From positions 52,985 through 116,984 of the forward strand of contig QAOA01007957.1 of the NCBI GenBank assembly GCA_003255065.1: a DNA stretch of 64,000 bases, written 5' to 3'. Each line of letters starts with the position of its first letter. The first letter of the stretch is position 1. The DNA is from Cercis canadensis. Its lineage: Eukaryota > Streptophyta > Magnoliopsida > Fabales > Fabaceae. The position numbers and the translations under genes are program-made. This document shows positions 1 through 12,700 of the stretch, piece after piece. Below the pieces are notes generated by a model, which was not told the DNA's origin, did no database searches, and saw only the letters and a list, made by a program, of their open reading frames with translations.

Positions 1-769
1 TTAACACGTGGGACGGTGAGTCTCCGGTTTCGTCTAGGAGACTCTGGGAAGTTACACTGTAAATGCAGATTGCCGAAGGAGGGCTTTTGCATTTAATTCT
101 CTGGGTTTTGTGAGATTTTGTTTTTTTTAAACCTGTGGGGCGCTGAGGACGTTTTCTTTTTTTGGGCTCAAAAGGGCCAAAGGAAGCTGTTCGTACCTTT
201 AGCACTCCAACGCGCACGCATGGATGACAGGTACCAATTTTATGTCAGGGATGGAATGGACACCACACGCGACTATAGAGCGTGCATTGTAGTTTCCATT
301 TTCATAATTTTTTTTTTTGGGAAAAAGAAAATCAAATTATTAATAATTGCAGAATTTTGTTTTGATATACATGACACATTTTATTGTGTCATGTGGAGGA
401 AACTTGACAGTGTTTTGTTATCAAACTGATTTTAATTATTTCTCAATTAATCAAATACTAAAAATATATCATTTCTAATCTTATTTGCATCGAGTGGTTA
501 GTACTATTATCACTTAGACGTAAAATCATATGTTATTTTTCTATTTTATCTCTCTAAAACGAAAAAAAAAAAATCTTATATTTTCAAACTCTAATCATTT
601 TTCCTATCCTATTATACTTTCTCTTTTTGTTGGTGAAATTTTTTTAAGTTACATAACGACACAGATAACTTTATAAGTTTATACTTTCTCTTGATAGCTC
701 CTGCCCACCTGGCTAACAAAATGACATCGTATCCTTGAAGAATGTGATAATCAGCCCTTGAGTAAGTGG
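1..769. other. Intergenic, no gene seen
   Basis: AT-rich sequence with poly-T and poly-A runs. The short open frames here begin at non-ATG codons or lack any recognisable domain. I see no coding evidence. Confidence 0.5.
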
Positions 770-1260
770 AACACGGGTAGGAGACACGGACGTGTTCACT
801 TATGGAGCAGACCATGTCACTTAAGCATCATCTCTGGAATTGAGACACGGGATGTGACACGGGCGTGTGCACTGATGGAGAAGGCCGTGTCACTTAGACT
901 TGGTCTCTGGAGGTCAGACACGGGCAGGAACACGGGGTGTGTTAACTGGAGAGTTTGGACGTGTCATTTCTGGAGATGAAACACGGGCATGAACACGGGC
1001 GTGTTTATGGTGGGATTGAACGTGTTACTTAGAGTAAGTCTCTGGAACTCAGACACGAGGCGTGTCATATAGACACAGGCGTGTCCGCTCTCAAGACACG
1101 GGCAAGAGACTTAATGACACTGGACGTGTCACTTAAGTGAAGTCCCTGGACTACAGACACAGCAACAGACACAGGCATGACAATTAGTGACACAGGGCGT
1201 GTCACTTAAATGGAAATTCGGATCATCAAGACATGGCCGTGTAGAAGGCGTGTTGTGTCT
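770..1260. repeat. Degenerate repeats around CACGGGCGTGT
   Basis: The palindromic motif ACACGGGCGTGT and its variants recur many times. They are interspersed with blocks such as CACTTAAG and GTCTCTGGA at 816, 890, 1028 and 1132. The spacing is irregular (roughly 70-140 bp). The block is compositionally distinct from its AT-rich surroundings and lies in what looks like the U3 of an LTR. Confidence 0.7.
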
Positions 1261-1660
1261 CAGAAATCAGTTATTAGTTAGTTATTGGCCATAACCGACT
1301 TGAGATTGATGTATATATAAACGTGTGATGTGTGAAGGGAGATATAGCTTGCGAATAGAGTTTCTAGACTTGGGAGAAATCAGAAAAGGAAGAATTAAAG
1401 GGATTGAGAGAAAAGAAATAGAGTGATGCTTGAGAGGGTTCTGACTTGCATATGCGGCAAGGTTCAAGAACAAAGGTCAATGAAGGATTCTATTGTAAGG
1501 AAGATCAAATATTGTTGATGATAATCATAGTGGAATGCCCTCTCTCGTGGATGTAAGCCAACTTGGCTGAACCACGTAAATCTCTGGTGTTGTTCTTCTT
1601 ATTTTGATTTACTGTTTTAATAGTTTTTCCTGGTTTAGTTTTGTGTTTCTGGTTTTGTCA
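770..1660 (+). mobile_element. Candidate LTR fragment or solo LTR
   Basis: Three parts fit an LTR read on the plus strand. There is a repeat-rich U3-like part (about 770-1260), a TATA box (TATATATAA at 1312-1320), and a downstream block at 1547-1583 reading GTGGATGTAAGCCAAC...GAACCACGTAAA. From memory, that last block resembles the R/U5 region of many plant LTR retrotransposons, where a 'gtggatgtaggc...gaaccacgtaaa' motif is common. No internal coding region follows and no clear primer-binding site is present (TTGGTTGCATAGG near 1661 is at best a degenerate one). A solo or truncated LTR is therefore the simplest reading. The ends and any target duplication are not resolved. Confidence 0.5.
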
Positions 1661-3165
1661 AATTGGTTGCATAGGTCACGAAATTCTCTTACAAAGAAGT
1701 TACTCAACTCAAAGCAATAAAAGTTATGGACTCTTTCATCTCAAAACTCTCGACTCATTTTTCTTTAAGATCTTGTTCATTATTCACTCTTTGACATTAT
1801 AACCCTTTTTCGTGACTAACTACAAATCTATATACTATACGACAAAGATAGCTCGTGCTATTCAAATAAGCAGTCTACCCCTAATAGTTACTTGGCTAGA
1901 AGCTATAAATGAAGTTCCCGTATACGACAAAAAAGAAACATTGGTGCATTTCACAAAATACATGTGGTTGTTATATAACGATTGAATAAATACGATAAAA
2001 GATTGAATAGTGTGAAACAACAGTACGTCATGTCAACATGCAAAATCTATATGGTTATTTGCTATAAATAGTTTCTTTTGCTAGAAATAGAAATTCGCTC
2101 CCCTATCTTAGGGTTTTGGGATCTTTTCTATCTGAGCTCTCCTTCTTCATTATCTTGGAATACTAACTCAGCAAATTAGAGACTTTATGCTCGGAAACTT
2201 TCCCAAGGACTATAGCCTCTTTTTGTGATCATAGATCCATATGCTCAATGACTAAAATTATCCCCAATGCTTAAGCAAAGTTTTGTTTTTTTGATACTTT
2301 GGCTACAATTTTAGGTTAAAACACGAAAGCTTAGGCAAAGTAAATTGGCATGTATTAAGTCTCATAGTTTTCATATTTTAGCATGCAAATGATTTATAGA
2401 AGAGAGTTTGAGCTCAAACATTTGTAGATTTAGTAAGATGTTGTAAGCATGATTATTGTTTATCAACCAATTTTGCAATGAGACTAACCAATTCTCTAGA
2501 TACGCGATAGCAATGAAGTTTTAACACCTGACCTCCTACAAATTGTCCAGATCTCTTTATGACTTAAACCATGCTAAATGGCTGACATAAACCAATTCTT
2601 ATTACATCATTCACAAAGATCACATATTTTTGTTTGACCTAATTAGTATATGAATGAATCTTGCATGTTTAGCTACTTGAGAAGATTATGGGACTCTTTT
2701 TATTTAAAATACTTCATTTGCTTCCATTAAACTTATCTTGTGTTCTATTATTAGATTGTGAGTAATAAAATTTTAGTCATTGTTCATAAAATTTTGATAT
2801 TAATTTAAGCTAAACTTCACTTCTAACTCTTGATGTATTTAATTCTACTATATATTCCCATTACCAATTAAAGAAATCAAGAATATATCCAATTTTAACA
2901 AAGTAAAATCATTTTGTTCAAAGCAATAGTGAAAGAGAGTGAACCCCACAAAAGGTCGTGTGAGTGTGGATGAATTGTAAGGCATGCCATAGCTGCTCAT
3001 AGCGTCACACAAGGGCAAGGGCGCGTGAGAGAACCTTTTGATTGCCATGTACTTTGGTGTAGTACGCACACATAAACCAATGATATATCGCGTACCACGA
3101 TTAACAGCCAAGAGAGTAAGCATCTTCTGCGTCGTCCTTACAGTGGCACCTTTGTTTGGGCCCCG
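1661..3165. other. Intergenic, no gene seen
   Basis: AT-rich sequence with no open frame that has a recognisable domain. The distal end is presumably part of the promoter of the WRKY gene that starts at 3587. Confidence 0.4.
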
Positions 3166-3181
3166 TTTGACATTTGGGCAA

Positions 3182-3187
3182 AGTCAA
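3182..3187 (-). promoter_or_regulatory. W-box upstream of the WRKY gene
   Basis: AGTCAA on the plus strand is TTGACT on the minus strand, matching the W-box TTGAC[C/T]. A second core, TTGACA, sits at 3167-3172. Both lie about 400 bp upstream of the WRKY start codon. W-boxes are WRKY binding sites and are common in WRKY promoters. Auto- or cross-regulation is an inference only. Confidence 0.4.
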
Positions 3188-3318
3188 TGAAAAAGGCAAG
3201 CGAATTTGGCTTTTTTGGAGAGAAAATCCTCAATCTCCCAAATCCATGACAGCCCCCAAAAACCACTTTCACGTCTCTCTCTCTTAATTTTTGATGAGAA
3301 ATGGTCTGTTTTTCTTAG

Positions 3319-3326
3319 TATAAATA
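3319..3326 (+). promoter_or_regulatory. TATA box of the WRKY gene
   Basis: TATAAATA lies 261 bp upstream of the ATG at 3587 and is followed by a CT-rich leader. This implies a 5' UTR of roughly 230 nt. Confidence 0.5.
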
Positions 3327-3586
3327 ATTAACAATTAACCCAAGTCAGTCTCAGTGCTCCACCAATGTATCCCTCTTAGCTCTCAAAAAAATTTCACTCA
3401 CCCAAAAGTCAGCGCCGTTCTTTGTGCCTCTCTTTTCTCCCTCTGTCTCAGTTTTTGCTCAGTTGCTTCAATTGGCCAAAACAGTAGCACCAAAGAGAGT
3501 GATTCTGTGGGAATTTCTAGGCACAACCACCAAATTTCTGTTCCGCTGTCTCTCTCTCTCTGTCACTCTTTGATTGTATATACCAA

Positions 3587-4929
3587 ATGGACGATGACTG
3601 GGATCTCCATGCCATCGTTCGAAGTTGTAAATTCCTCACCTCCCCCTCAACTACCACCACCGTAGAAACTCTGCCCATCACCACCATCACCACCACCACC
3701 GAGAATGCGTCGTCTGAAGACGCTTTAGCTTGCTTGGCCTCGTTAACTTTCAAGGAAGAAAATGACCCATTTTATTTTCCCAATCTCGTGCAACATACAA
3801 CCAATGGGTTCCAAGAGCTAGGCCAAATGTTGAAGCCCTTTATCCCCACCAACACCAACGCCACCACCACCATTTCTGGTGGTTTTGGTATCAATCCCAA
3901 TTCGTCTTTTTCTGATTTTGCTGGATCCATTAATCGACAACACCAACAGGGCCAACGCCACCTTCCTGTGACTCTGCTGCCGACTAGTTATCCCTCCATC
4001 AGGCCGCGCCCTCATTTTATCCCAGAAGCCTCCACTTCTGCTCTTGAAATATTCCATCACCAACACCAACCCCAACAACAGATGAGTGCTTCTGCTTTGG
4101 CTTTGCCAAACACACCACCACCTCAACCACCCAGATCAAGGAAAAGGTATATAAATTAATTTCCATTCACCCTTTGGGTTTGCTTTGCTTTTGTTTTGTT
4201 CACAACCAGAATTAATTAGAAAAAAAAAACTCAAGTTTACGAGTAGGATATAACTATGAAGCTGGGTACATTCTATTTTCTGACAGGAAGAGCCAGCAGA
4301 AGAAAATGGTGTGCCAGGTAACAGCCGAAAACATCTCCACCGATATGTGGGCCTGGAGAAAATATGGACAGAAACCCATCAAGGGTTCTCCTTTTCCAAG
4401 GTGTACATCAAATGAGTTTTTCTTTTTAGTCGGCGATCCGTGTGAATTCTTTCTCACTCTCCTTGTTTTTTGTTTTTTATTATACAGGAACTATTACAGA
4501 TGCAGCAGCTGCAAAGGATGTGCCGCCAGAAAACAAGTGGAACGAAGCACAACTGATTCCAATAAGTACGTCGTGACGTACACCGGAGACCACACCCATC
4601 CGCGGCCCACCCATCGAAACTCACTCGCGGGAAGTACCCGGAATAAGCCATCCATTGCCCCGAAGCCCGTCGGATCCGGGTCACCCACAACGCCATCATC
4701 AACAGCTCCACCGGATAATGAATTAGAGGCTGCTGAGGACCTCATATCCACCAATGAAACCGACGCGGACCTGGATATGGACCTGGGCTCTGATGATGAT
4801 GACATTCTGATACCCAACATGACGGCCATGGCCGATGACTTGTTGTTCGACATGCATCAACTCGGCGGCGGCGGTGCCAGCACCAGCAACCATGCTGGAG
4901 GCTCGTCTAGGAATAGTCAACCCGTATAG
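3587..4929 (+). CDS. WRKY27: Group IIe WRKY transcription factor, WRKY27-like
   Basis: Three exons: 3587-4146, 4287-4400 and 4488-4929. All junctions are GT-AG and the exons join in frame to a 371-residue protein. The N-terminus [14 protein letters not shown] is characteristic of the WRKY22/27/29 branch. The DNA-binding domain carries WRKYGQK and a zinc finger of the C-X5-C-X23-H-X-H type, followed by the group-typical [12 protein letters not shown]. The second intron falls at the Pro-Arg codons inside the domain, the conserved position for this family. A proline/serine-rich linker precedes the domain and the tail is acidic (a run of Asp near residue 325). It is a nuclear W-box-binding regulator; Arabidopsis relatives act in immune signalling. 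Assignment to WRKY27 rather than WRKY22 or 29 rests mainly on the neighbouring NDUFA5 and PPR genes, as at At5g52830-52850. Confidence 0.93.
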
Positions 4930-5329
4930 ACTTCGGTCTTCCAATACAATTCCGGTTCTCTGTGAATACCCGACCCAATCCCCTCTCAGCTCCTCTCCAA
5001 TGAAGTTCGCCGGCGATTTTGTAAATCGTAGGAGTTCATATCCATTTTCTATTTTAATATTAGATTTTTAGTTTTTCAATTAGTAATTGTAGATCTTTAG
5101 TTAACTATGAGGGAAATGAGTGAAGAGATATTTTGGCGCAGTATTTGTACAGCAACTAGCAAGAGTTTCGAGTTGGAATTAGAATCCCTCCATATATAGC
5201 TTTTTAGATTTTCTTTGTGTAAATACATAGGGGAGAAGGAGATTTTTATATAATATAAACCGCTATATTTCAGCAACGTGAGTTCTCTTGTTGCATCTTT
5301 CACGGTTTCTCAGTTCTGTGCTTGCACAT

Positions 5330-7000
5330 TTCAGATTTTCTTCATCATGATCGCAAGTCACAACCCTGTGTCATGAGTATGACCGTTCGATCATAATCTG
5401 CCACAGATCAGAGGCACCTTCAGCCTCACCTGATTTCCCAAATCAAAGTCCTCTAGTTGAATGTTCCACGTGGAACAGTTCCTTGCGAATCAGACAACTT
5501 CCCTCTGCCACGTAGACAAACAAATTTAATATTCTCTCCTCATAATATTTGTATATATGCAATCCATACTTACTTGTTTACATGAAAAGATTTAAACTTT
5601 TTCTAAAAGCAAAAGATAAATAAGTTATTTAAAAAACACACCACAATGACAATTATTCAAAGATTAAAATCGAAAACCTTTTCATCAATGATGTCAATTA
5701 AGTCTCTTTATTAGCATGAAGACAAGTGAGTTAATTTAAGTGACTTTTTTTCATTTTTGCATAGCTTAAGTTTTTTTATATTTCTACACTTAAGTGTGTA
5801 AATATAGTTTCGGTTAAAAAAAACGACATTATTCTTCTCAAAATAAATATAAAATAAAAAAAAATTGATGAATGCAATTGTTGACCGTGTCAAAGTTTGA
5901 AATTTCCACCTCACCGCCGACATGGCAAGGATAACGTTAAAGTCTGTGAAAATTATTTAAAAATATTAAATAAGTGTAGATTTTAGAAAGAACAAGGGGT
6001 TCGTGACAGTTGTCGGCCGTGTCAGAGATTTCCCGCCTCCGGCTGAGTCGCCTGTATCACGAGACAGACGCAGAGATGCTAATTTTGTTTTTTGTGTTCT
6101 TTTCTCACATCACCTACGATGTGTGGGACACTTCACCGGTGGGTAGGAAGGTCAAATGTTTTTTATTCTTAGAAACAAGAGCTGGTCAAATGTATTTTAT
6201 TTAAGGCTTTAATTATTTCAACTATTTAAGAAACGATATGGTTTTTTAATAAGGAAAAGATTAATTAAAGTACCTGTGTTAAAAATGTATTCATTATGTA
6301 TGTTTAGTGTTTAATTTTTGTATGCGTGGAACATCAAGGGTGGGTTTTTAATAGTCACTAGTGATGTAAAGTGGGTGATGCAAGTCATTAGATCTAAACA
6401 TGTCATAGCTTAAAACTTGTTATTTAAGCTATTTAATAAGGGGACCTGACTTGGAATTTTTTTTCACAGTTTTTCAATGGGTGAGACATTTGATTCAAAT
6501 AAAGATGACCATGATCGGCCCTCATGACCCATTGGCTATTGGTGATGTCTCTTCCTTGCCCAAGAGTGAAAGCATATAGAGGAATTATGATATATAAGTA
6601 TGACTGTATGTGGGCATGCTAGCTGCGAAAAGGAAAATGTTTTAAAAGTTCAATATTATATGATAGAGGAAGGGAAAATGGGGAACAAGGAAACACAAAA
6701 AAGTTACATGTTGTGGATAAAAATCTTACAGCAAAAATAGCACACTTAACCAAATGAATTGTGGGTTTAATAAACATCTATTGGTCATATGATTAAAGTA
6801 TTTGATGTTATAAATTTAAGAGTTTTATTCTTATTATGTAATTTATTTTCATTTGTCAGCACACTTTGTTCATTTGTGACTAAAAAAAAAAAGATAACAT
6901 TAATAACATAATTAGTTTAGATGATTTTTCATAAAATTAAAGTCTTAAGATTGATTTTTTTTTGTTATTAGATTGGTAGAGCAGAGTTTCTAGTTACAGA
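5330..7000. other. Intergenic, no gene seen
   Basis: AT-rich sequence downstream of the WRKY 3' UTR. Short open frames have no recognisable product, and I see no RNA gene. Confidence 0.4.
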
Positions 7001-7009
7001 TACTAAGAG

Positions 7010-7175
7010 TATTTTCACACTTTTTGAATATGAGACTAATTTTTATTGAAGTCAAGAGTAGTAACCGGTAAATCTCTTTCAATAAGTACGACTTTAAGGA
7101 TTTAAACTCAAGACTTTTAGCCTGAAATGTCTTAGGGCTCAATCTGTTTTCACTAAGTCAACATCTTGTTGGTAA
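7010..7175 (-). mobile_element. SINE-like sequence, minus strand
   Basis: Read on the minus strand, an A-box-like block (TGTTGACTTAGTG, plus 7153-7165) is followed about 50 nt later by a B-box-like GAGTTTAAATCCT (7097-7109; consensus GGTTCGAATCC). A unique 3' part follows. This is the layout of a tRNA-derived plant SINE. The boxes are degenerate, so the element would be old. The 5' part is repeated at 7309-7531 because of the assembly duplication there. Confidence 0.4.
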
Positions 7176-7531
7176 AGGAATTTAAATCTAAAACCTCAAT
7201 TTTTTTGAAAAATCTCTAAATTAATTGTATTGTGTGTGATTGTATCTAAGATTAATTCTCTATCCTACGAATATTCCTAGTTAATAAATCCACCTATTTT
7301 TATCCAANAGTACGATTTTAAGGATTCAAACTCAAGACTTTTAACCTGAAATGTCTTAGGGCTCAACCTGTTTTCACTAAGTCAACATCTTGTTGGTAAA
7401 GGAATTTAAATCTAAAACCTCAATTTTTTTGAAAAATCTCTAAATTAATTGTATTGTGTGTGATTGTATCTAAGATTAATTCTCTATCCTACGAATATTC
7501 CTAGTTAATAAATCCACCTATTTTTATCCAA
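7085..7531. repeat. Direct duplication flanking a single N (7308)
   Basis: 7085-7307 and 7309-7531 are both 223 nt and differ at four positions near their 5' ends, all transitions. The N lies exactly between them. This is most simply two contig ends from the two haplotypes that overlap but were not merged, not a genomic tandem repeat. Confidence 0.85.
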
Positions 7532-8349
7532 TTGCGAGGAAGAAAAGTCATAGAGTAATATCATATAAAACAGGTCATAAGAGTAGTATAATACACATAT
7601 CACAATACCTATGGAATTCACATAATATTTAATTTAACGGGACTTATCTTATTATAAGGCTGAAATCATGCACACCAGAACTACCGAAAGTATATGTTTT
7701 CACACATTGTATATAAAACCAAAAAAAGTCAAGATGGACATTTGATATAATATTTTTAATGAAAACATATTTAAGAAAACATTCATTTTAAGGAAAAAGA
7801 AATTTTCATAATGCTTATGAAAGCAAGGATATGGCCAACAGTAACAAAAGATGTTTATTATACATTATCACATATTGATTGAGATGAAGTAATTTAAGGC
7901 ACACGCAAAATAAAATAACATAAAATAGTTAGAGTTGAACAAGTTGTAACTTGCTAATTACTAGATGTAGTCATATGTACATATTGGGAGATCATGTAAC
8001 ACTTGCTAGTAATTTATTAGATGTATAGAGTAAGAGAGCATAAACAATTTGGAAGTTGTAACTTGCTAATTTAATTATTAGATGTATATTATTAATCAAC
8101 ATTTTAAGAGGGAGATGACACTGTAAGGCAACAAGTTAATAAATAGAAGATGCCATTGCCATACACCTTTCACGTGCGCATAGAAAAGGTGATTCTCATT
8201 ATTTTGTAATCAAATATTCTCAGCATCTTGTATTGGTATGTGAAAATTGTTATGTTAAACAAGTACAATATAATTAATTCAGAAAATGATTAGTATTAAC
8301 TTTTTAGAATATATTTTATGGGATGAGACTTTGGTGCCACGAGTTCCTC

Positions 8350-8827
8350 AAAATGCAACAACTGACACATAATGCTTGACCAATGAGATTACAACAAGTT
8401 GTCAGTCAAATACATGCTTAAGCAAATTTTATGGAATTATATTTTTGCCCCAAATTTGTATTAATTACAAAATATGTCTCAAAATTAAGATAATTATAAA
8501 ATTAACCAAAATAAACTATAAACTCTAAGTCTTTAAAAATGAATTCTAAACACTAAATTCTAAATTTTAAATCCTAAACCCAAAAAAAAAATTAAATGGT
8601 CTAAGATAAATATTGTAATTAACAAAAAATTATATATTAACAGAAAATTAGTTTCTGGGGTAAATGTTGTAATTAACAGAAAATTATTGGATATAACTTA
8701 TAAATTCAGTAAATAATGGGAAAATTTTAAAAACAATGAAAGCCTGCTTGTCATTTGACCATTAATGAGTGGTGGACCACCAAACCAATAAAATACTAAG
8801 ACATGGCAATGTCAGTTGTTGCATTTT
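8350..8827. mobile_element. Candidate MITE with 18-bp perfect terminal inverted repeats
   Basis: AAAATGCAACAACTGACA at 8350-8367 is matched exactly by its reverse complement at 8810-8827. The 478-bp interval is AT-rich and has no open frame. I could not find a convincing target-site duplication, so the true ends and the superfamily are open. Confidence 0.5.
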
Positions 8828-9470
8828 AGTCGTTTCCTATTTTATGCCTTGGGTCAATATCTAATTTTTTTTCTTTGAAGTTAATATAGAGGTACGTATT
8901 TAAGATTATTTGAGAAGAGATTTAATTTCGGTTTACAAAAATTAATTTAAGAATATTCTTATTATTAAAACTAAAAAAAAAATACATCTTATGGCTAAAA
9001 GAAAACTTAGAATACATCTTATATTCTGTGTAGTACAAAGTCCTTAACAATAATGCTCAATATTCAAATAATAAAACACAAAATATTTTTTTTAAATATA
9101 CAAAATTCAATTCAAAGTTATTTATTCTTGATTAAATTGAACTAGTTGTCTTGTAATTGAAAAATAAATAAATCAGTTATATTTGAATCCAAAGAATTTT
9201 TTTTCTATATTTGCAATTTTATTATTGATGACATGACATAGTCAAACTATATGACATGACAGAGTCAAAATAATACAAGCTGTCATTCAAAACGAAAATA
9301 AAAATGCAAAAATGAAAGAATAATTATCAATGAACAATTTTATTTTTGTAAAATGACAGAAGCTTTTTTTTAGAAAAAAAGTTTCCTTCAATAAATAACA
9401 GAAGTAATCTATCCAACAGTAAAACATTATTATTTTCAAATTAGCGGGCCATCTTAGAGTCTAGTCCAAC
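8828..9470. other. Intergenic, no gene seen
   Basis: AT-rich spacer between the inverted-repeat element and the NDUFA5 promoter. Nothing is recognised here. Confidence 0.4.
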
Positions 9471-9479
9471 AGTCTAATT

Positions 9480-9554
9480 GGCCCAGCTCAAATGAAAACT
9501 ACAAAGCCCAAGTTTATCTTAACTATTGGGCCTCGTATTGGGGCAGCTGGCCCA
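9480..9554. promoter_or_regulatory. Cluster of four site II motifs (TGGGCC/T)
   Basis: GGCCCA at 9480-9485, AGCCCA at 9505-9510, TGGGCC at 9527-9532 and GGCCCA at 9549-9554 all match TGGGCY on one strand or the other. They lie about 180-255 bp upstream of the NDUFA5 start codon. Site II elements are a known feature of plant nuclear genes for oxidative phosphorylation and ribosomal proteins and are bound by TCP factors, so the position fits this gene. Confidence 0.7.
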
Positions 9555-9734
9555 AACTTGAACTCTTCTTGCATTGCATCACTGATCACTATGCGTAAGT
9601 AAGTCTATTCCCTAGGCAGCAGCAGGAGAACGAAGATTTTGTGATTTCTCTGTAATCCACATTGCTGAGAAAGAGCAACTAGAGAAAGAGAAGAGTGTGA
9701 TTGATCCAGTGCGACGCTCTGTAAACTGTCGACA

Positions 9735-12700
9735 ATGTTCCTGCGTGCGATCGCACGGCCATTGATGGCCAAGGTGAAGCAGACGACGGGGATTGTTGGG
9801 CTGGATGTGGTGCCGAACGCGCGGGAGGTGCTGATCGGCCTCTATAACAAAACCCTCAAGGAAATCCAGGCCGTCCCTGAGGATGAAGGGTACCGTAAGG
9901 CTGTGGAGAGCTTCACCAGGCAGAGGCTCAAGGTGTGCCAGGAAGAGGAGGAATGGGAGACGATCGAGAAGCGCATTGGTTGTGGCCAGGTGGAGGAGCT
10001 CATCGAGGAGGCTCAGGATGAGCTGAAGCTCATTGCCAAAATGATCGGTAACGATACAGTACCTTACTTTCTGTTATTTGGCGCTAATGGTTGTTTGGCT
10101 GCTCAGAACTTAGTGAGTAGGAAACTAAAATTGGGGATAATTGAAAATTTCAACCAATTAAATTAGGAATTTTCGCTGATTAAGTTACATTATTCGATGA
10201 TGTTCATGGAGAATTATGAATTTGCGTGCTTTTAGTTTGCCTCTCTTTGTTATTTATCTTTGAAGAATGCTGAGAATGTGGAGCAAAGGAAGGTGAATAA
10301 AAATGTCTAATACAGCAATACTTAGGGTGGTTTTATTATTGGATTTCTGTGGTAAGCTTCCATGCATCTCTGGAAGAAATAACTTTTATTAGCTTTTTCT
10401 CATAGGGAAAGAGGTATTAAAGGACACCAAGAAGGGTACAAGTCTGCATTCTATGATGAGGTGTTTGTTAGAGAACGTAAATGAGATTAGTTACTAAAAT
10501 AATATTTTGGGTGTGAGGGAAGATGGCAAGTTCATGAAATAAAATATGCTCTTTATGTTTGTTGGAGGAGAGATGAGGTAATGGTGTTGATCGTGTGTGG
10601 GTGTTTGACTGCATACAGAAATCAGGAAAATGAAGTTTAGAGGCTGGGAAGATCATTTAGTGTATGTATGTCCTGAGGCTCTATGACTTGGTCTTTCAGG
10701 AAGTCAATCTATCAAATGCATTAATCTAGGTTGACAGACAACTCTGTATATGTTAAGCAAGTATTCTCTTCTTGCATTGCTTTCTCATGTTTTGAGAAAA
10801 ATTTCAGCTTTTTTCTTTGTTTTGTTGATGAAATAAATAGTGGGACAAAAGTAACAAGATATAAATAAACTATCGAGTTGGTTGGAAGTTTCCAACTAGT
10901 TCATGAATTTCTTCTTCCTTTTTTCCTCTTTCACTTTTTTGATCCTTATAATTTAAGATTTTGGCATGAACTTACTTTCTTACACTCTTTATCTGTCTTG
11001 TAAGTTCTTCATTGTCATATTTTGTAGTGGAACGCCTTCAAATCAAGCCAAATATGTGGTATATGCCCGCTGACCAAACAGAAATTTTGCACTTTCTGGA
11101 TTTTTAATTCCTCCCTTGATTTCATAAACTGCTGCACCAATGCTGTTGACAGACCCAAATTCCTGTCCACTTAGTATGCATAGAAAAGAGTTAGTTTGGG
11201 TTTCCATAAATCTTGGGTTCATGTGTCATCAGTGACCCTCTTTGAACTCTTGTTGTATCGCTTTGTACTAGTAAGCATCTGCCAAACTAGTGTATGAACT
11301 TGTATTATGGTTTATAATAAAATGAACATGTAATCTTCCATCATAGTAGCATTTTCTCTTGTATGGGATTTCAAGTGGTACTGGAGTAGTACATTTCTTT
11401 TACCATACCTTGATTATTCAGAGTCACAGTATCCCAGGCTTCTATTTTTATCTTAGAAAAGCTTGCTTTAGATCTCTACTAATTGACTTGATCTAGCATC
11501 CATTTAATCCAGTTGGCCTTGTTACATTTTATGTGCTCAAACTTGAGCTCGTCTGGGTGAATCCTGTTGCATACATTGCTGTAGGACCATAATTTTGATT
11601 AAAAAATTTGAATGCCAATAATAATATCAGAGGGAATGAAATCCTCCAGTGCCAATTTGAAATTTTATGAAACAGCTTCTGTGGTATATAGATAACCAAA
11701 AGTTATGTGTGGTGTATAGACAACAGGTTTTAGTTTATACTTCCTGACTCAGTAGCATGTTTATGGTATATGTACAACCAAAAGCTATCTTTCCTTGTGA
11801 AGAGTTTTTCTCTTATTGATGGTATTTTTTCCCCTTTCTTCAGTCATTTCTTTCAGAAATATGTATTCAATAATATTCCTAAAACTAACATTAAATTGTA
11901 ATCATGTTGAGGTTAACCCTGAATTTTGAGCATCCATAAGAATTTGGATGGATAAATATGGACTCTGATTGGAGTAGTTATTCTCACTCTTGGTTACTTG
12001 TTTTCTTTTTTTCATGTGAGTTCTTCATTGAATATTAGATTAGTGGAAACAAAGGTAAATAGTTCTGATTTACAGAGGTTGTTTTGTGGGACAAAAAAAT
12101 GACATGTACGATTCATTTCCTGATGTTCTTGTGAAATTGTATGTTGATTTTTTTCTTTTGAAGTAAAAGTTAAGAATAAGAAATTCTTTTCTTTTCTTGT
12201 ATTTTTTCCCCTTACGTTATATGTTTGCTTTTCTTTTTTATGCCTTGTGGCTCATGTCAATGTTGAGCCTCATGGTACTAAATCAGTTCTAGTTTATGAA
12301 CTATTAGGATTTATTGAAAAGTTGATGATGTACTTTAAAACAAAATTTTATTTCAAAGGTACAAACTTCAAATGTTTGGGGCCTCAAATGTGAACTGAAT
12401 GTCGTGCTCAATAATGCTAGGATTGGTCAAACAGTGACTACTTGAGTCCAGGACAACTTATGGTTTGTAGACTTGGTGTATGTTTGTCTAGAGGTGTATT
12501 CTTGAATGTGGATTTCATCTCAATTAGAATTGGATATCATTATTGAAAATTCCCATCTTTGGTTGTGGTACTTTGTGAATTTGGTCGATCTTGGTTCCAA
12601 ATTGATTCTGGATCCAGCTTGTCGCTTCGGTCCTTTATTACCATGTTTTGGTAATAATTTGGAACAGGGTCTTACTTTATGCTTTAATGCCAACGGTCAA

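Noticed and set aside
770..1260. CRISPR-like or satellite array
   Set aside because: The motif spacing is irregular, the sequence is plant nuclear, and the field ends in LTR-like sequence.
5711..6204. Short frames near 5711-6204 as small genes
   Set aside because: Low-complexity Lys/Phe/Asn-rich translations without a family match or promoter context.
8520..8585. CTAAA-rich stretch as interstitial telomeric repeat
   Set aside because: Only loosely similar phrases (AATTCTAAAC, AATCCTAAACCC) occur, without a regular seven-base period.
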